Of a DNA stretch of 58,699 nt, positions 1-9,486 are shown piece by piece. This DNA comes from Ignavibacteria bacterium (GTDB taxonomy: Bacteria; Bacteroidota; Ignavibacteria; Tepidaquicellales; OLB5): contig JACSRQ010000055.1 in NCBI GenBank assembly GCA_014879675.1, positions 1-58,699 of the forward strand. The letters run 5' to 3'. The position numbers and the translations under genes are program-made. Numbering within the stretch: position 1 is the first letter of the stretch; the number at the start of each line of letters is the position of its first letter. The notes beneath the pieces were generated by a model that had not been told where the DNA came from, did not search any database, and was given only the letters and a program-made list of their open reading frames with translations.

Positions 1-19
1 AAATATGGTACCTTAATTC

Positions 20-108
20 GGAATGCATCTTGAAGCTTGACCGCTTGCTCAAAGTTTGTTCAATCCAAACACATTTCACTCATTACAAAAATAGCGGAGA
101 TGCATTCC
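20..108. repeat. MITE-like dispersed repeat copy 1 (89 bp, 11-bp terminal inverted repeats)
   Basis: ggaatgcatct ... agatgcattcc termini; similar interior at 410-498 and 4033-4120. Confidence 0.7.
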
Positions 109-273
109 CTACAGGATGTTGCCAATTATTGCGTCCGTTCATTTCTCCCTGGAAGGGGGAACACAAGGGGGTCACTTTCACAAAATTCTATTTAACGGTT
201 AGCCCAATATTACCATCGCCAGTCAACTGATGTTGGTGTGGTTTGGTCTTGTTAAGGGATGCATCCTTCCTCT

Positions 274-299
274 CATTCCCAAACTCCAGTTTGGGAATG
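274..299. repeat. 26-bp palindromic repeat cattcccaaact-cc-agtttgggaatg, copy 1
   Basis: perfect 12-bp arms; identical copy at 523-548. Confidence 0.8.
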
Positions 300-409
300 C
301 TCATCAAAAGACCTCCCCTAAATCCCCTCCAAAGGAGGGGACTTTTATCGGATGCACTTTTGCGCCTTTGCGTCTTCGCGTGAGCTAAAAAGTGGGTCGT
401 CTTGATATC

Positions 410-498
410 GGAATGCATTGTGAAACTTCACTGATTTCCCAAATCTTGTTTAATCCAAATTCATTTCATTCATTGCAAAAATAGCTTAGATGCATTCC
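410..498. repeat. MITE-like dispersed repeat copy 2 (89 bp)
   Basis: ggaatgcat ... atgcattcc termini, interior similar to 20-108. Confidence 0.7.
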
Positions 499-522
499 CT
501 ACAGGATGATACCGTCATACCT

Positions 523-548
523 CATTCCCAAACTCCAGTTTGGGAATG
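523..548. repeat. 26-bp palindromic repeat, copy 2
   Basis: identical to 274-299. Confidence 0.8.
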
Positions 549-669
549 CAGAAATACAGTTGGATTTCCTTCGGGATGATTTTCTTGTATCCCGCAGCCC
601 ACACAATTTTGTATTATATGTCATTTATTTTTATTAATTTAGCGCAAATAAACTTTTCGGTGAAACGAA

Positions 670-1323
670 ATGGCGAAAATAGTATTTACAATTATAGTAT
701 TAGTGCTGACCCTGCAGGTAAATGCTCAAATCATTACGAGTTGGGGCATAAAAACAGGCTTAACATCCACCGGTTACTCCGAGTGGGATCCCGCAGATTC
801 ATCCCTTAAAAAATTGTTCACAACTAAACCAACCAGAAGGGCGCTCTTTAGCATTGGTATGTTTGCAGAAGGGTTAACCACAAAATATCTCAGCACTGTT
901 TTGGAGATGTCTTACAACCCGAAAAGTGTTTCATTCAGCTACCCAACACGCAATGGCAGCGGAGAGGTTACCGGCGAAGAATATATCGATAACCGGATCG
1001 GCTACCTTTCAGTGATGTTGTGCCAAAAGGCAAGGATCGGGTGGAACAAAACGAACCTCTATGTTTTTGCCGGTCCCAGATTGGATTTGCAGATAAATGA
1101 AAATGTTGATATCGATTTTTCACCTACATATAAAAAATTTGACGCAACGATCTTTGGTCTATCCGCCGGTGGTGGTTTGCAGTTCGTTGGCAGAAAGGTC
1201 ACTGCCTTTTTTGAATTTCAATATGAACCCGATCTTTCATATACCATTAACAATTCATACGGCAAAGTTAAAAAAAATACGTGGCTTGCCAGAATAGGAG
1301 TGAGTTTTAATGCAAAGAAATAA
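670..1323 (+). CDS. Secreted outer-membrane beta-barrel-like protein (PorT-like)
   Basis: 217 aa, N-terminal signal peptide, alternating amphipathic strands. Confidence 0.6.
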   Translation: MAKIVFTIIVLVLTLQVNAQIITSWGIKTGLTSTGYSEWDPADSSLKKLFTTKPTRRALFSIGMFAEGLTTKYLSTVLEMSYNPKSVSFSYPTRNGSGEVTGEEYIDNRIGYLSVMLCQKARIGWNKTNLYVFAGPRLDLQINENVDIDFSPTYKKFDATIFGLSAGGGLQFVGRKVTAFFEFQYEPDLSYTINNSYGKVKKNTWLARIGVSFNAKK

Positions 1324-1729
1324 GATATTCTACTGGTTTATGCCGCCGGCAGTAATTGCAGCGGCTATAATATTCTCATCATGCTGGTTTCTGGATCCCT
1401 CAAGCGAGATTTACCGCGTTAAAATAGACAGCTTTTTTGTGCCAAACTCGATAGTGAGCGGGAATCCTGTTACAATAAAGCTATGGGGGAAGATTGGTGA
1501 TGATACATGCCACTCGTTTTCGCACTTCCAGTCGGTGCAGGATTCATCCGGGCTGGAGCTTGCCGTGTGGGGCTTCTACAATCCCGCATATCGAAAAGGC
1601 TGCCCCGGGGCAGATGTTCAGCTTGGGGGAAAAGAATACAGTGTTACGCCTTACAAGCGAGGCATTTTTACAGTTACCATAAGACAACCAGACGGATCAT
1701 ATTGGAAAAAATATGTTGAGGTGAATTGA
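1310..1729 (+). CDS. Hypothetical lipoprotein
   Basis: lipobox-like IFSSC; start overlaps the previous CDS by 14 nt. Confidence 0.6.
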   Translation: MQRNKIFYWFMPPAVIAAAIIFSSCWFLDPSSEIYRVKIDSFFVPNSIVSGNPVTIKLWGKIGDDTCHSFSHFQSVQDSSGLELAVWGFYNPAYRKGCPGADVQLGGKEYSVTPYKRGIFTVTIRQPDGSYWKKYVEVN

Positions 1730-1918
1730 CTCTCTCATTACAGTAAAACTGAAATTGCCGACGGTATAAGAAGTTACCAGCAAGAACAGTTGTTTTAATT
1801 TGCGCCAAAATGTTTTACTTTTATGTATTAGAGATTAAGTATGTATAAGAGATAAAGCGAAGCCTACAAAACATTCGCATTTTTTATTATATTAAATATA
1901 ACTTTTATCTCTCACTAC

Positions 1919-3988
1919 ATGAACCTGAAAATTATATCTATATCTCTTCTTATTTTACTTATCTCGATTAGCAGCATAAATTCACAACAATGGCAGCAGC
2001 TAAATGGACCCTATGGGGGCAGCGTTAGGGCGTTTTTGAGTGATGGCCCATTTATCTATGCGGGCTGTTCACCGGGCGGCGTTTACCGCAGCTCTAACAA
2101 CGGAAGTTCATGGCAGCCAGTTAATGATGGAATTGACCGGTCCGAGCTTGATATAAGGTCACTTGTATCAAATAATGGCAAGATCTATGCAGGCAGTATT
2201 GGCGGTTTATATACTTCGACCAATAGCGGGATAAACTGGAATAAAGATTTGTTGTTTCCAAATTCATCAGTAAGTTCGCTGATGTCCTCCGGGGATCATA
2301 TTTTTGCCGGAACCCCAAGTGGAGTTTATATATCTGCTAATAGCGGTGCATCATGGATACTTTCTACAAATGGTTTGACAAATACCGACATAAACTGCAT
2401 TGCACTAAAAGGAACAGATATTTTGGCAGGTACTATTTATGGATTATTCCGGTCAACAAATAACGGGAATTCATGGAACAGAACCGATAACGGGATAACT
2501 CACTTCTGGATAAATGACATTGCGGTTTTAGGAAATGATATCTACGCAGCTACCGCCGGTGGTAGAATTTTCCGTTCTACCAATAATGGCGCAAGCTGGT
2601 TCAGCTCTTCTGAGGGAATTATTTCTCAAAATGTAACTGCTTTGGAAGTATATGGAGATACACTGATATCGGGGGATCATGGCAATAGTATATATTATTC
2701 TTCTAATAACGGAACTGATTGGGAGTTTTCATCAATCAATAATGAGCTAAACCAGGCGCCCATTATTTTAGAAATAAAAAAAATAGGGAATATCTTGTTC
2801 GCCGGACTATTCGGTGATGGTGTGTTGAAATCCACTGACGCAGGAATGATATTTGATACAACTAATGCAGGGCTGAATGCGAATACTGTTTCATCGGTAG
2901 TTTTTTTCCAGGACATGATGTTTGCAGGTACCGATAAACGTATTTTCTCTTCAACCAATCGCGGTTTGATATGGCAATTATCAACAATTGGGATACAGTG
3001 TACTTACATTACTTCATTCGTTGTTGAGGATTCCGATCTTTTTGCAGGTGCAGGAGGTGGCTGCGGGGTTTATCATTCTTCCGACGGCGGAAGTTTATGG
3101 AATACTATAAACAATGGATTGGAAAATACTTATGTAAAAGCGCTGACTTCATACGGGGGCTGTCTTTTCGCCGGTACGGAAGGCGGAATCTTTAAAACCA
3201 CAAACAAAGGCCAGTTATGGATGCCTGCGAATAGTGGAATCGGGGACCTGAACATAACTTGCCTGGATCTGATTGACGGAGTGATTTTTGCTGCAAATCC
3301 ATCCGGAATTTACAGATCGACTAACTTAGGCAGCAATTGGATCTACAGCAGTTCGGGAATTCAGCAAAACGTCTTTATCCGCAAAGTGTTAAAGCACAAT
3401 ACCAGCCTGTTTGCTGCAACGGCAGTAGGAGTATTCATGTCTTCCAATAATGGAACAAGCTGGGTGGCAAGAAATTCAGGTATTCAGATCCCCTCTGCCG
3501 ATGCAATAGCAAGCATAGGTTCAAATCTGGTGGTAGCAGCAATTAATGGTATTTACTTTTCGTCAAATAATGGAACAAACTGGTTTCCGATGAACAACGG
3601 AATAAGTGCTTTATCGCAGGTTTTTGCTGCCACGGATAGTATCTTATTTGCAGGAACGTATGGATCCGGAATGTACAGGTTTGAGAGTAACCTTATTGCG
3701 GTTAGCGGTGAAAGTGAAGTTGTGCCGAAAGAATTCAGATTGTATAATAATTATCCAAACCCGTTCAATCCGGCAACGATAATAAAGTTCGATATACCCA
3801 AAGATGCATTGGTGAAGGTCCGGGTATATGACATTATTGGCAAACAGGTATTCAGTTTGAATGAATTTAAAAAAGCCGGGAGTTATGATCTGCAGTTTAA
3901 TGGCACGGCCCTTGCAAGCGGAATGTATTTTTATTCTGTTGAAGCGAATGGATTTAAAGAAACGAAGAAGATGGTCCTTCTGAAGTAG
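1919..3988 (+). CDS. BNR/YCF48-like beta-propeller protein with T9SS C-terminal sorting domain
   Basis: signal peptide; repeated 'YRSSNNGSSW' blades; NYPNPFNPATIIKF...SGMYFYSVEANGFKETKKMVLLK. Confidence 0.9.
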   Translation: MNLKIISISLLILLISISSINSQQWQQLNGPYGGSVRAFLSDGPFIYAGCSPGGVYRSSNNGSSWQPVNDGIDRSELDIRSLVSNNGKIYAGSIGGLYTSTNSGINWNKDLLFPNSSVSSLMSSGDHIFAGTPSGVYISANSGASWILSTNGLTNTDINCIALKGTDILAGTIYGLFRSTNNGNSWNRTDNGITHFWINDIAVLGNDIYAATAGGRIFRSTNNGASWFSSSEGIISQNVTALEVYGDTLISGDHGNSIYYSSNNGTDWEFSSINNELNQAPIILEIKKIGNILFAGLFGDGVLKSTDAGMIFDTTNAGLNANTVSSVVFFQDMMFAGTDKRIFSSTNRGLIWQLSTIGIQCTYITSFVVEDSDLFAGAGGGCGVYHSSDGGSLWNTINNGLENTYVKALTSYGGCLFAGTEGGIFKTTNKGQLWMPANSGIGDLNITCLDLIDGVIFAANPSGIYRSTNLGSNWIYSSSGIQQNVFIRKVLKHNTSLFAATAVGVFMSSNNGTSWVARNSGIQIPSADAIASIGSNLVVAAINGIYFSSNNGTNWFPMNNGISALSQVFAATDSILFAGTYGSGMYRFESNLIAVSGESEVVPKEFRLYNNYPNPFNPATIIKFDIPKDALVKVRVYDIIGKQVFSLNEFKKAGSYDLQFNGTALASGMYFYSVEANGFKETKKMVLLK

Positions 3989-4032
3989 AGAAATAGCGAG
4001 TTGGTGAAATAGGGGCGGTTTGGTCTTATTAA

Positions 4033-4120
4033 GGAATGCTTCTCAAAACTTCACCGTTTGCATAAATTCCGTTCAATTCAAATACATTTCATTCATTACA
4101 AAATAGCGGAGATGTATTCC
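4033..4120. repeat. MITE-like dispersed repeat copy 3 (88 bp)
   Basis: similar to 20-108 and 410-498, including the 3' flank ctacaggatgttgcc. Confidence 0.65.
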
Positions 4121-4150
4121 CTACAGGATGTTGCCGTCACACCTCGTATC

Positions 4151-4177
4151 AGCCCCGAATTTCGGGGCTTTTTTATT
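4151..4177 (+). terminator. Rho-independent terminator
   Basis: agccccgaa-t-ttcggggct followed by a T-rich tract. Confidence 0.7.
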
Positions 4178-4218
4178 TTATATAAACCCTATATTTGCAG
4201 ATAAATTATTTTTAACAA

Positions 4219-5679
4219 ATGAACTTCTCATATATTGATCTGGTAATTGTGGTATTATACCTGGGCGGCATTACCGCTTATGGAATCATAAAAGGCGGCA
4301 AGCAGAAATCTGCCCGTGATTATTTTGTGAGCGATAAAGCCATACCCTGGTGGGCTGTATGCTTCGCCATTGTTGCGACAGAAACCAGCGCACTTACTTT
4401 CATTAGCGTTCCCGGTTTAGCTTATGTTGGCAATCTTAACTTCCTGCAAATTGCAATAGGCTACATACTAGGCAGGATCGTTGTCAGTTGGTTTATGCTC
4501 CCGAAATATTACGAAGGCGAGCTGCTGACCGCTTACGCATATCTCGGCAAAAGATTCGGTGCTAAAACAAAAAACACCGCATCAACAGTATTTATGGTTA
4601 CACGTGTGTTCGCTGATGGTGTAAGATTGTATGCAACGGCTATTCCGCTTGCTTTGCTGCTGAAAGGCTGGAATTTATTCCCAACTGCGCCTGATTGGCA
4701 GATATATACATACTCTATAATAATAATCGCGGTAATTACCCTGGCTTATACTTATTTAGGCGGTGTGAGGGCAGTTATATGGACCGATGTTATACAGATG
4801 TTCATTTATATCGGCGGCGGCATACTTGCCGTTTATGTGCTGAGCGAAAAAATGACAATGGGTTTCGGTGAAGCAATTTCACAGCTCGGCGCAAAAGGTA
4901 AACTAAACTTCTTTGACTTCTCGTTGGATTTTACCAAGCCCTATACAATTCTTGCCAGTGTGATTGGCGGCGGATTCCTTTCAATGGCTTCGCATGGTAC
5001 CGATCAGTTAATTGTGCAAAGATTGTTAACCACCGATTCACTCAAATCTTCACAAAAAGCGCTTATAACAAGCGGGTTTATTGTATTCCTTCAGTTTGCG
5101 CTCTTTTTGTTTATAGGTTCACTGCTGTTCATATTTTTTAACGGCGAAGTAATGAAATCTGATGAAGTTTTCCCGAAGTTCATTATTAACTATATGCCGA
5201 GCGGTATATCGGGTATAATAATTGCGGGATTGCTTGCCGCGGCGATGTCAACCCTATCCGGTTCAATTTCCGCGCTGTCATCAACACTGGTTGAAGATAT
5301 TTACAAGCCGTATTTCGGTAAGGGTAAATCAGATGTTCAGCTTCTCAAGGTTTCAAAAGTTGTAGCTCTGATTTGGTGCGGTGTGCTGATACTCTCGGCA
5401 TTCCTCTTTATGAATTCATCGCAGGCAGTAGTTGTACTGGGTTTATCGATCGCATCATTCACATACGGCGGTCTGCTGGGTACATTTTTGCTTGGCGTAT
5501 TTTTCAAACGCATGAGCCAGGTTCCCGCCATAGTTGGATTTTTGTGCGGTATAACCGGAATGATATTTATAATATACTTCACAAAAATTGCATGGACGTG
5601 GTACACTATAATAGGGGTGATAATAACTCTTGTTGTGGCTAATATTGCGGCTTTGTTCACAAAAAAGAAGGCAGTGTAG
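4219..5679 (+). CDS. Sodium:solute symporter (SSS) family transporter
   Basis: 486 aa, ~13 TM segments, 'ARDYFVSDKAIPWWAVCFAIVATETSALTFISVPG' SSS signature. Confidence 0.9.
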   Translation: MNFSYIDLVIVVLYLGGITAYGIIKGGKQKSARDYFVSDKAIPWWAVCFAIVATETSALTFISVPGLAYVGNLNFLQIAIGYILGRIVVSWFMLPKYYEGELLTAYAYLGKRFGAKTKNTASTVFMVTRVFADGVRLYATAIPLALLLKGWNLFPTAPDWQIYTYSIIIIAVITLAYTYLGGVRAVIWTDVIQMFIYIGGGILAVYVLSEKMTMGFGEAISQLGAKGKLNFFDFSLDFTKPYTILASVIGGGFLSMASHGTDQLIVQRLLTTDSLKSSQKALITSGFIVFLQFALFLFIGSLLFIFFNGEVMKSDEVFPKFIINYMPSGISGIIIAGLLAAAMSTLSGSISALSSTLVEDIYKPYFGKGKSDVQLLKVSKVVALIWCGVLILSAFLFMNSSQAVVVLGLSIASFTYGGLLGTFLLGVFFKRMSQVPAIVGFLCGITGMIFIIYFTKIAWTWYTIIGVIITLVVANIAALFTKKKAV

Positions 5680-5705
5680 AAATACATTTTCAGAAGAATC
5701 TTAAT

Positions 5706-5733
5706 AAAGCAGGCCTCAAAAGCCTGCTTTTTT
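5706..5733 (+). terminator. Rho-independent terminator
   Basis: aaagcaggc/gcctgcttt hairpin plus T tract. Confidence 0.75.
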
Positions 5734-5804
5734 ATTGCTCAAAATCGCCCCCACATGCTTAAACAATTAATCATTATGATGTTACAGAGTACCGAAAAAG
5801 TGCA

Positions 5805-5858
5805 TTGATTTCGCTAAACTAGAGCGATATTTTTGTCGTACCTTAAATATACGACAAA
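5805..5858 (+). promoter_or_regulatory. Bacteroidota-type promoter overlapped by a perfect 9-bp inverted repeat
   Basis: TTG(5805-5807)-N20-TATTTTTG(5828-5835); TTTGTCGTA-N9-TACGACAAA (5832-5858). Confidence 0.7.
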
Positions 5859-6727
5859 TGAAGTCAAATGAGATAATCGAGAGATTCAAAGAGATTGGTT
5901 TCAAGGAATACGAAGCCAAGATATTCCTGGTGCTGCTGAAGGGCCTTCCCCTGAGCGCATCTGAAATTGCAAAAGAAGCAGGCCTTATAAGGACTTCGAT
6001 ATATGACTCCCTTAAAACTTTTGTGGAAAAAGGTTACTGCAACGAGATCGAAACAGCCTCAATACTTAAGTACCGGATAATTGATCCGCAGGTAATTGTA
6101 GATAAAGTTGAAAAAGAGTTCAACGAGCTCAATACAAAAAAAATATCATCCCTTAAGAACACATTCCAGGATGCAGCAGAGCTTACCGGCTATGGGAAGA
6201 ACGAAGACCCTGCCAAAGAAGATAACATTGAGCTTATCCGCGGATTCAACAAGCACAGGGTGGTAAAATACACCGAGCTTGTAAAAAACGCGAAGAAACA
6301 GATCCTCGGAATGAACAGGCTTCGCGGAATAGTTACAGATGAGCTGCAAAGCTCCGCAAGCGAACTGATAAAAAACGGCGGCGCGGTGAAATACATTTAT
6401 AAGATCAGTCTTGATTTCAAGATCAAAAAAGACGGGAAGCTTCTGCCTGCAAAAAAAGAAGACCTGGTAAGGATCTGCAGGGAGTTTGAATCACTTGGTG
6501 AAGAAGTGAGATTAACGGATAAAAACATTCCAAACGCCGCCATTTTTGATGAAGAAACGGTTTACATAAACGTTACCAGCACAAACCCCAATGCTAAGAA
6601 TAAACAATCCGATATCATAATCAAAAGATCAGACTTTGTAGAAAATATGCGGGAGATATTCAGCTACTACTGGAACAATTCAATTTCAATAGACGAATAC
6701 GAATCACAAAACAGGAAAGAAGATTAA
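5858..6727 (+). CDS. TrmB-family transcriptional regulator
   Basis: N-terminal winged-HTH 'GFKEYEAKIFLVLLKGLPLSASEIAKEAGLIRTSIYDSLKTFVEKGY' plus TrmB-like C-terminal domain. Confidence 0.85.
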   Translation: MKSNEIIERFKEIGFKEYEAKIFLVLLKGLPLSASEIAKEAGLIRTSIYDSLKTFVEKGYCNEIETASILKYRIIDPQVIVDKVEKEFNELNTKKISSLKNTFQDAAELTGYGKNEDPAKEDNIELIRGFNKHRVVKYTELVKNAKKQILGMNRLRGIVTDELQSSASELIKNGGAVKYIYKISLDFKIKKDGKLLPAKKEDLVRICREFESLGEEVRLTDKNIPNAAIFDEETVYINVTSTNPNAKNKQSDIIIKRSDFVENMREIFSYYWNNSISIDEYESQNRKED

Positions 6728-6748
6728 CCTTAACTATCAATCAATAAT

Positions 6749-9406
6749 ATGAAAACTACAGCAATCGCTATTTGTTTACTCCTATTTACAGTGTACGGCT
6801 CACACAGCCAGTGGGTTTGGCAAAATCCGCTTCCGCAGGGAAGCACCCTTAACGATGTTCAGTTTCCCAACAGCAATACCGGTTATGCCGGCGGCTCGCA
6901 GGGGCGCCTGCTGAAAACCACGAACTCCGGGGCAAACTGGAGCCTGATATACACGGGATACCCGGCTGATATAAACGCACTCTATTTCTTTGATGCGAAC
7001 ACAGGATTTATCTGTTCCGGCGGTGAACTGTTAAAGACCCTGAACGGCGGAAGCAGCTGGCAGCTTACCTATACTTTTCCTGAAGCCGGAAACACCGCAC
7101 TCGATCTTATTTTTCTTGATCAGAACACAGGTTTTGCGACACTTGCAAACGGCAAGATCATGAAAACCATAAACGGTGGCTTGACATGGAGCCAGTACAA
7201 CACTCCGTATGATCTTTATAACATTGCATTTGCCAACAGCAATACCGGTGTTGCAGCAGGAGACTGGGGTGCGGTTATGAGAACAACCAACGGCGGAATC
7301 TCCTGGGTATATCAGCAGGTGGGCGGGGATATCCCGTTAAAATCCGTTTGGTTCACAGATAATAACACAGGATTCATAACCGGTACAAGCGGCATATTAA
7401 GGAAAACCACGAATGCCGGCCTTAACTGGAATATCACAATACCCTTAAGTACTACGGTGGAGTTAAACGCGATCAGATTTTTAAATCCATCAACAGGTAT
7501 AATAACCGGCGGCAGCGGGGTTGTTCTCAAAACCACCGATGCAGGCGATACCTGGATAGTAAACTATACAGCGAATTATAATAAACTAAATTCTGCAGTC
7601 TTTGCAGATGCAAACACGGTGTTTGCAGTTGGTGATGCAGGAACAATAGTTAAATCAACCAATACAGGCACATCCTGGAACTTGAGCTCTATAGGACCAA
7701 CCAACACTCTAAATGCTATAAAGTTTGTTGATCCAAACACGGGCTTTGCTGTTGGCGACTCAGGCACGGTAATGAAAACAACTAATGGCGGCTCGCTTTG
7801 GCAGAAACAAACCATTTCGCTTACTAGCAAATACAGCTCGATATACTTTTTGGATCAGAATACCGGTGTTGCGGTCGGACTGAATGTAATCAGAACGACT
7901 AACGCGGGAACAACATGGTCAACAACTACAGCAGGAACAAACTGGCTTGTCGGGGTTCAGTTTGTTGACCAGAATACCGGTTATGCAGTTGGTTATGCAA
8001 ATGCATTTCAGAAATCAACCAATGGCGGAGTTAGCTGGTTCGCGATCAATCCGTTAATTAATGTCAGTTACTCCTCCTTATATTTTGTTAATCCAAACAC
8101 CGGCTATGTGGTTGGAATAAACGGATTACTGGCAAAAACAACAAATGCCGCCGCAAACTGGAGTACTATTAACCTTGGTATCAATACAAATTTAAACTGT
8201 GTTTACTTCACGGGTCCAACCAGCGGTTACATATGCGGAGATAACGGGCAAATTCATAAGACCACCAATGGCGGCAATAGCTGGATATCGCAAAACGTAA
8301 CAGCATCAATCGGTCTGCTCTCAATGGTATTTGTGAACGATAACACCGGTTTTGTTTCCGGAAGGACCGGTTTAGTTTTTAAAACCACCAACGCCGGAAA
8401 TTCATGGACTCCGGAGAATACCGGCGCCTCGGGCGACCTGCGAAGCATGTGTTCAGATCCTGCGGGCGGCATTTATGCTGCAGGAGTAAGCGGCAACATC
8501 CTGAAAACTTTCCAATTCCAAACGCATACGGTTGCTGGTTTTGTCAGGTTTTCAGATAACAGCCAGCCGGTAACGGCTGGAAGGGTGCAGGCGGTGAAGA
8601 TAGATCCATTCACGCAGCAGAGAATTGTGGTTGATTCGGCGGTAATACAGCCAAACGGATCCTACCTGCTGCCAAATGTGCCGCAGGATAGCATTGATAT
8701 CATGGCTTTCCAGGATGATGAAGATAATGCAGCTTATGTGCCAACTTATTATTCATCAACCATTTTCTGGCAAAGCTCAAACACGCTGTATCCAACAGGA
8801 AATCTTTCAGATATAAATATCAATGTATTCCGCAATAGCTTAAGCAATGAGAACTTCACGGTATCCGGCAATGTGAGCAGCATGTCTGCCGCCGCATCTT
8901 CACTGGTGAAAGCTATAGTTTACTTTAAACAGGGAAATGTTTTCCGCGGATACGGATTTACCAATAACGCGGGCAACTATATGGCAAACCGACTTGCGCC
9001 CGGCAGCTACGAAGTGATCGCCGACTGTATGGGTCACAACGGGCAAACCGCAAATTGCGTGATCACAAATTCAAACATCAGTAATTTCAATTTCGTACTG
9101 CAGTCGGTAATAGCGGTAGATCCGCCCGGAACAGAAATTCCCGCAGCGTTTACGTTGGGACAAAACTACCCTAACCCATTCAACCCGGTGACAACAATTA
9201 CATATTCATTGCCGCGGACTGCCTTTGTTAAGCTTACGGTATACGATGTACTGGGCAGGCAGGTAGAGAGCCTGGTGAATGAACAGAAATTTGCAGGCAC
9301 TTATGATGCGAGATGGAATGCTGAAAGATACTCTAGCGGTATATACTTTTACTCCGTAGAAGCCGGTGATTTTAGGGAAGTGAAAAAAATGGTACTACTT
9401 AAGTAG
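6749..9406 (+). CDS. Large YCF48/BNR-like beta-propeller protein with carboxypeptidase-regulatory-like region and T9SS sorting domain
   Basis: 'D.NTGFAVGDSGTVMKTTNGGSLW' repeats; NYPNPFNPVTTITYSL...SGIYFYSVEAGDFREVKKMVLLK. Confidence 0.9.
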   Translation: MKTTAIAICLLLFTVYGSHSQWVWQNPLPQGSTLNDVQFPNSNTGYAGGSQGRLLKTTNSGANWSLIYTGYPADINALYFFDANTGFICSGGELLKTLNGGSSWQLTYTFPEAGNTALDLIFLDQNTGFATLANGKIMKTINGGLTWSQYNTPYDLYNIAFANSNTGVAAGDWGAVMRTTNGGISWVYQQVGGDIPLKSVWFTDNNTGFITGTSGILRKTTNAGLNWNITIPLSTTVELNAIRFLNPSTGIITGGSGVVLKTTDAGDTWIVNYTANYNKLNSAVFADANTVFAVGDAGTIVKSTNTGTSWNLSSIGPTNTLNAIKFVDPNTGFAVGDSGTVMKTTNGGSLWQKQTISLTSKYSSIYFLDQNTGVAVGLNVIRTTNAGTTWSTTTAGTNWLVGVQFVDQNTGYAVGYANAFQKSTNGGVSWFAINPLINVSYSSLYFVNPNTGYVVGINGLLAKTTNAAANWSTINLGINTNLNCVYFTGPTSGYICGDNGQIHKTTNGGNSWISQNVTASIGLLSMVFVNDNTGFVSGRTGLVFKTTNAGNSWTPENTGASGDLRSMCSDPAGGIYAAGVSGNILKTFQFQTHTVAGFVRFSDNSQPVTAGRVQAVKIDPFTQQRIVVDSAVIQPNGSYLLPNVPQDSIDIMAFQDDEDNAAYVPTYYSSTIFWQSSNTLYPTGNLSDININVFRNSLSNENFTVSGNVSSMSAAASSLVKAIVYFKQGNVFRGYGFTNNAGNYMANRLAPGSYEVIADCMGHNGQTANCVITNSNISNFNFVLQSVIAVDPPGTEIPAAFTLGQNYPNPFNPVTTITYSLPRTAFVKLTVYDVLGRQVESLVNEQKFAGTYDARWNAERYSSGIYFYSVEAGDFREVKKMVLLK

Positions 9407-9486
9407 TGATACGCCGGATATAAAGAAATTAACTACACCCTTTGACTGCGGGACCAAACTCTAATGAGTATGGTCCTGCGGTGTTA

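Noticed and set aside
188-418. 76-aa ORF containing KSPLLWRGFRGGLL
   Set aside because: Translation of palindromic/REP-like repeats, not a plausible gene.
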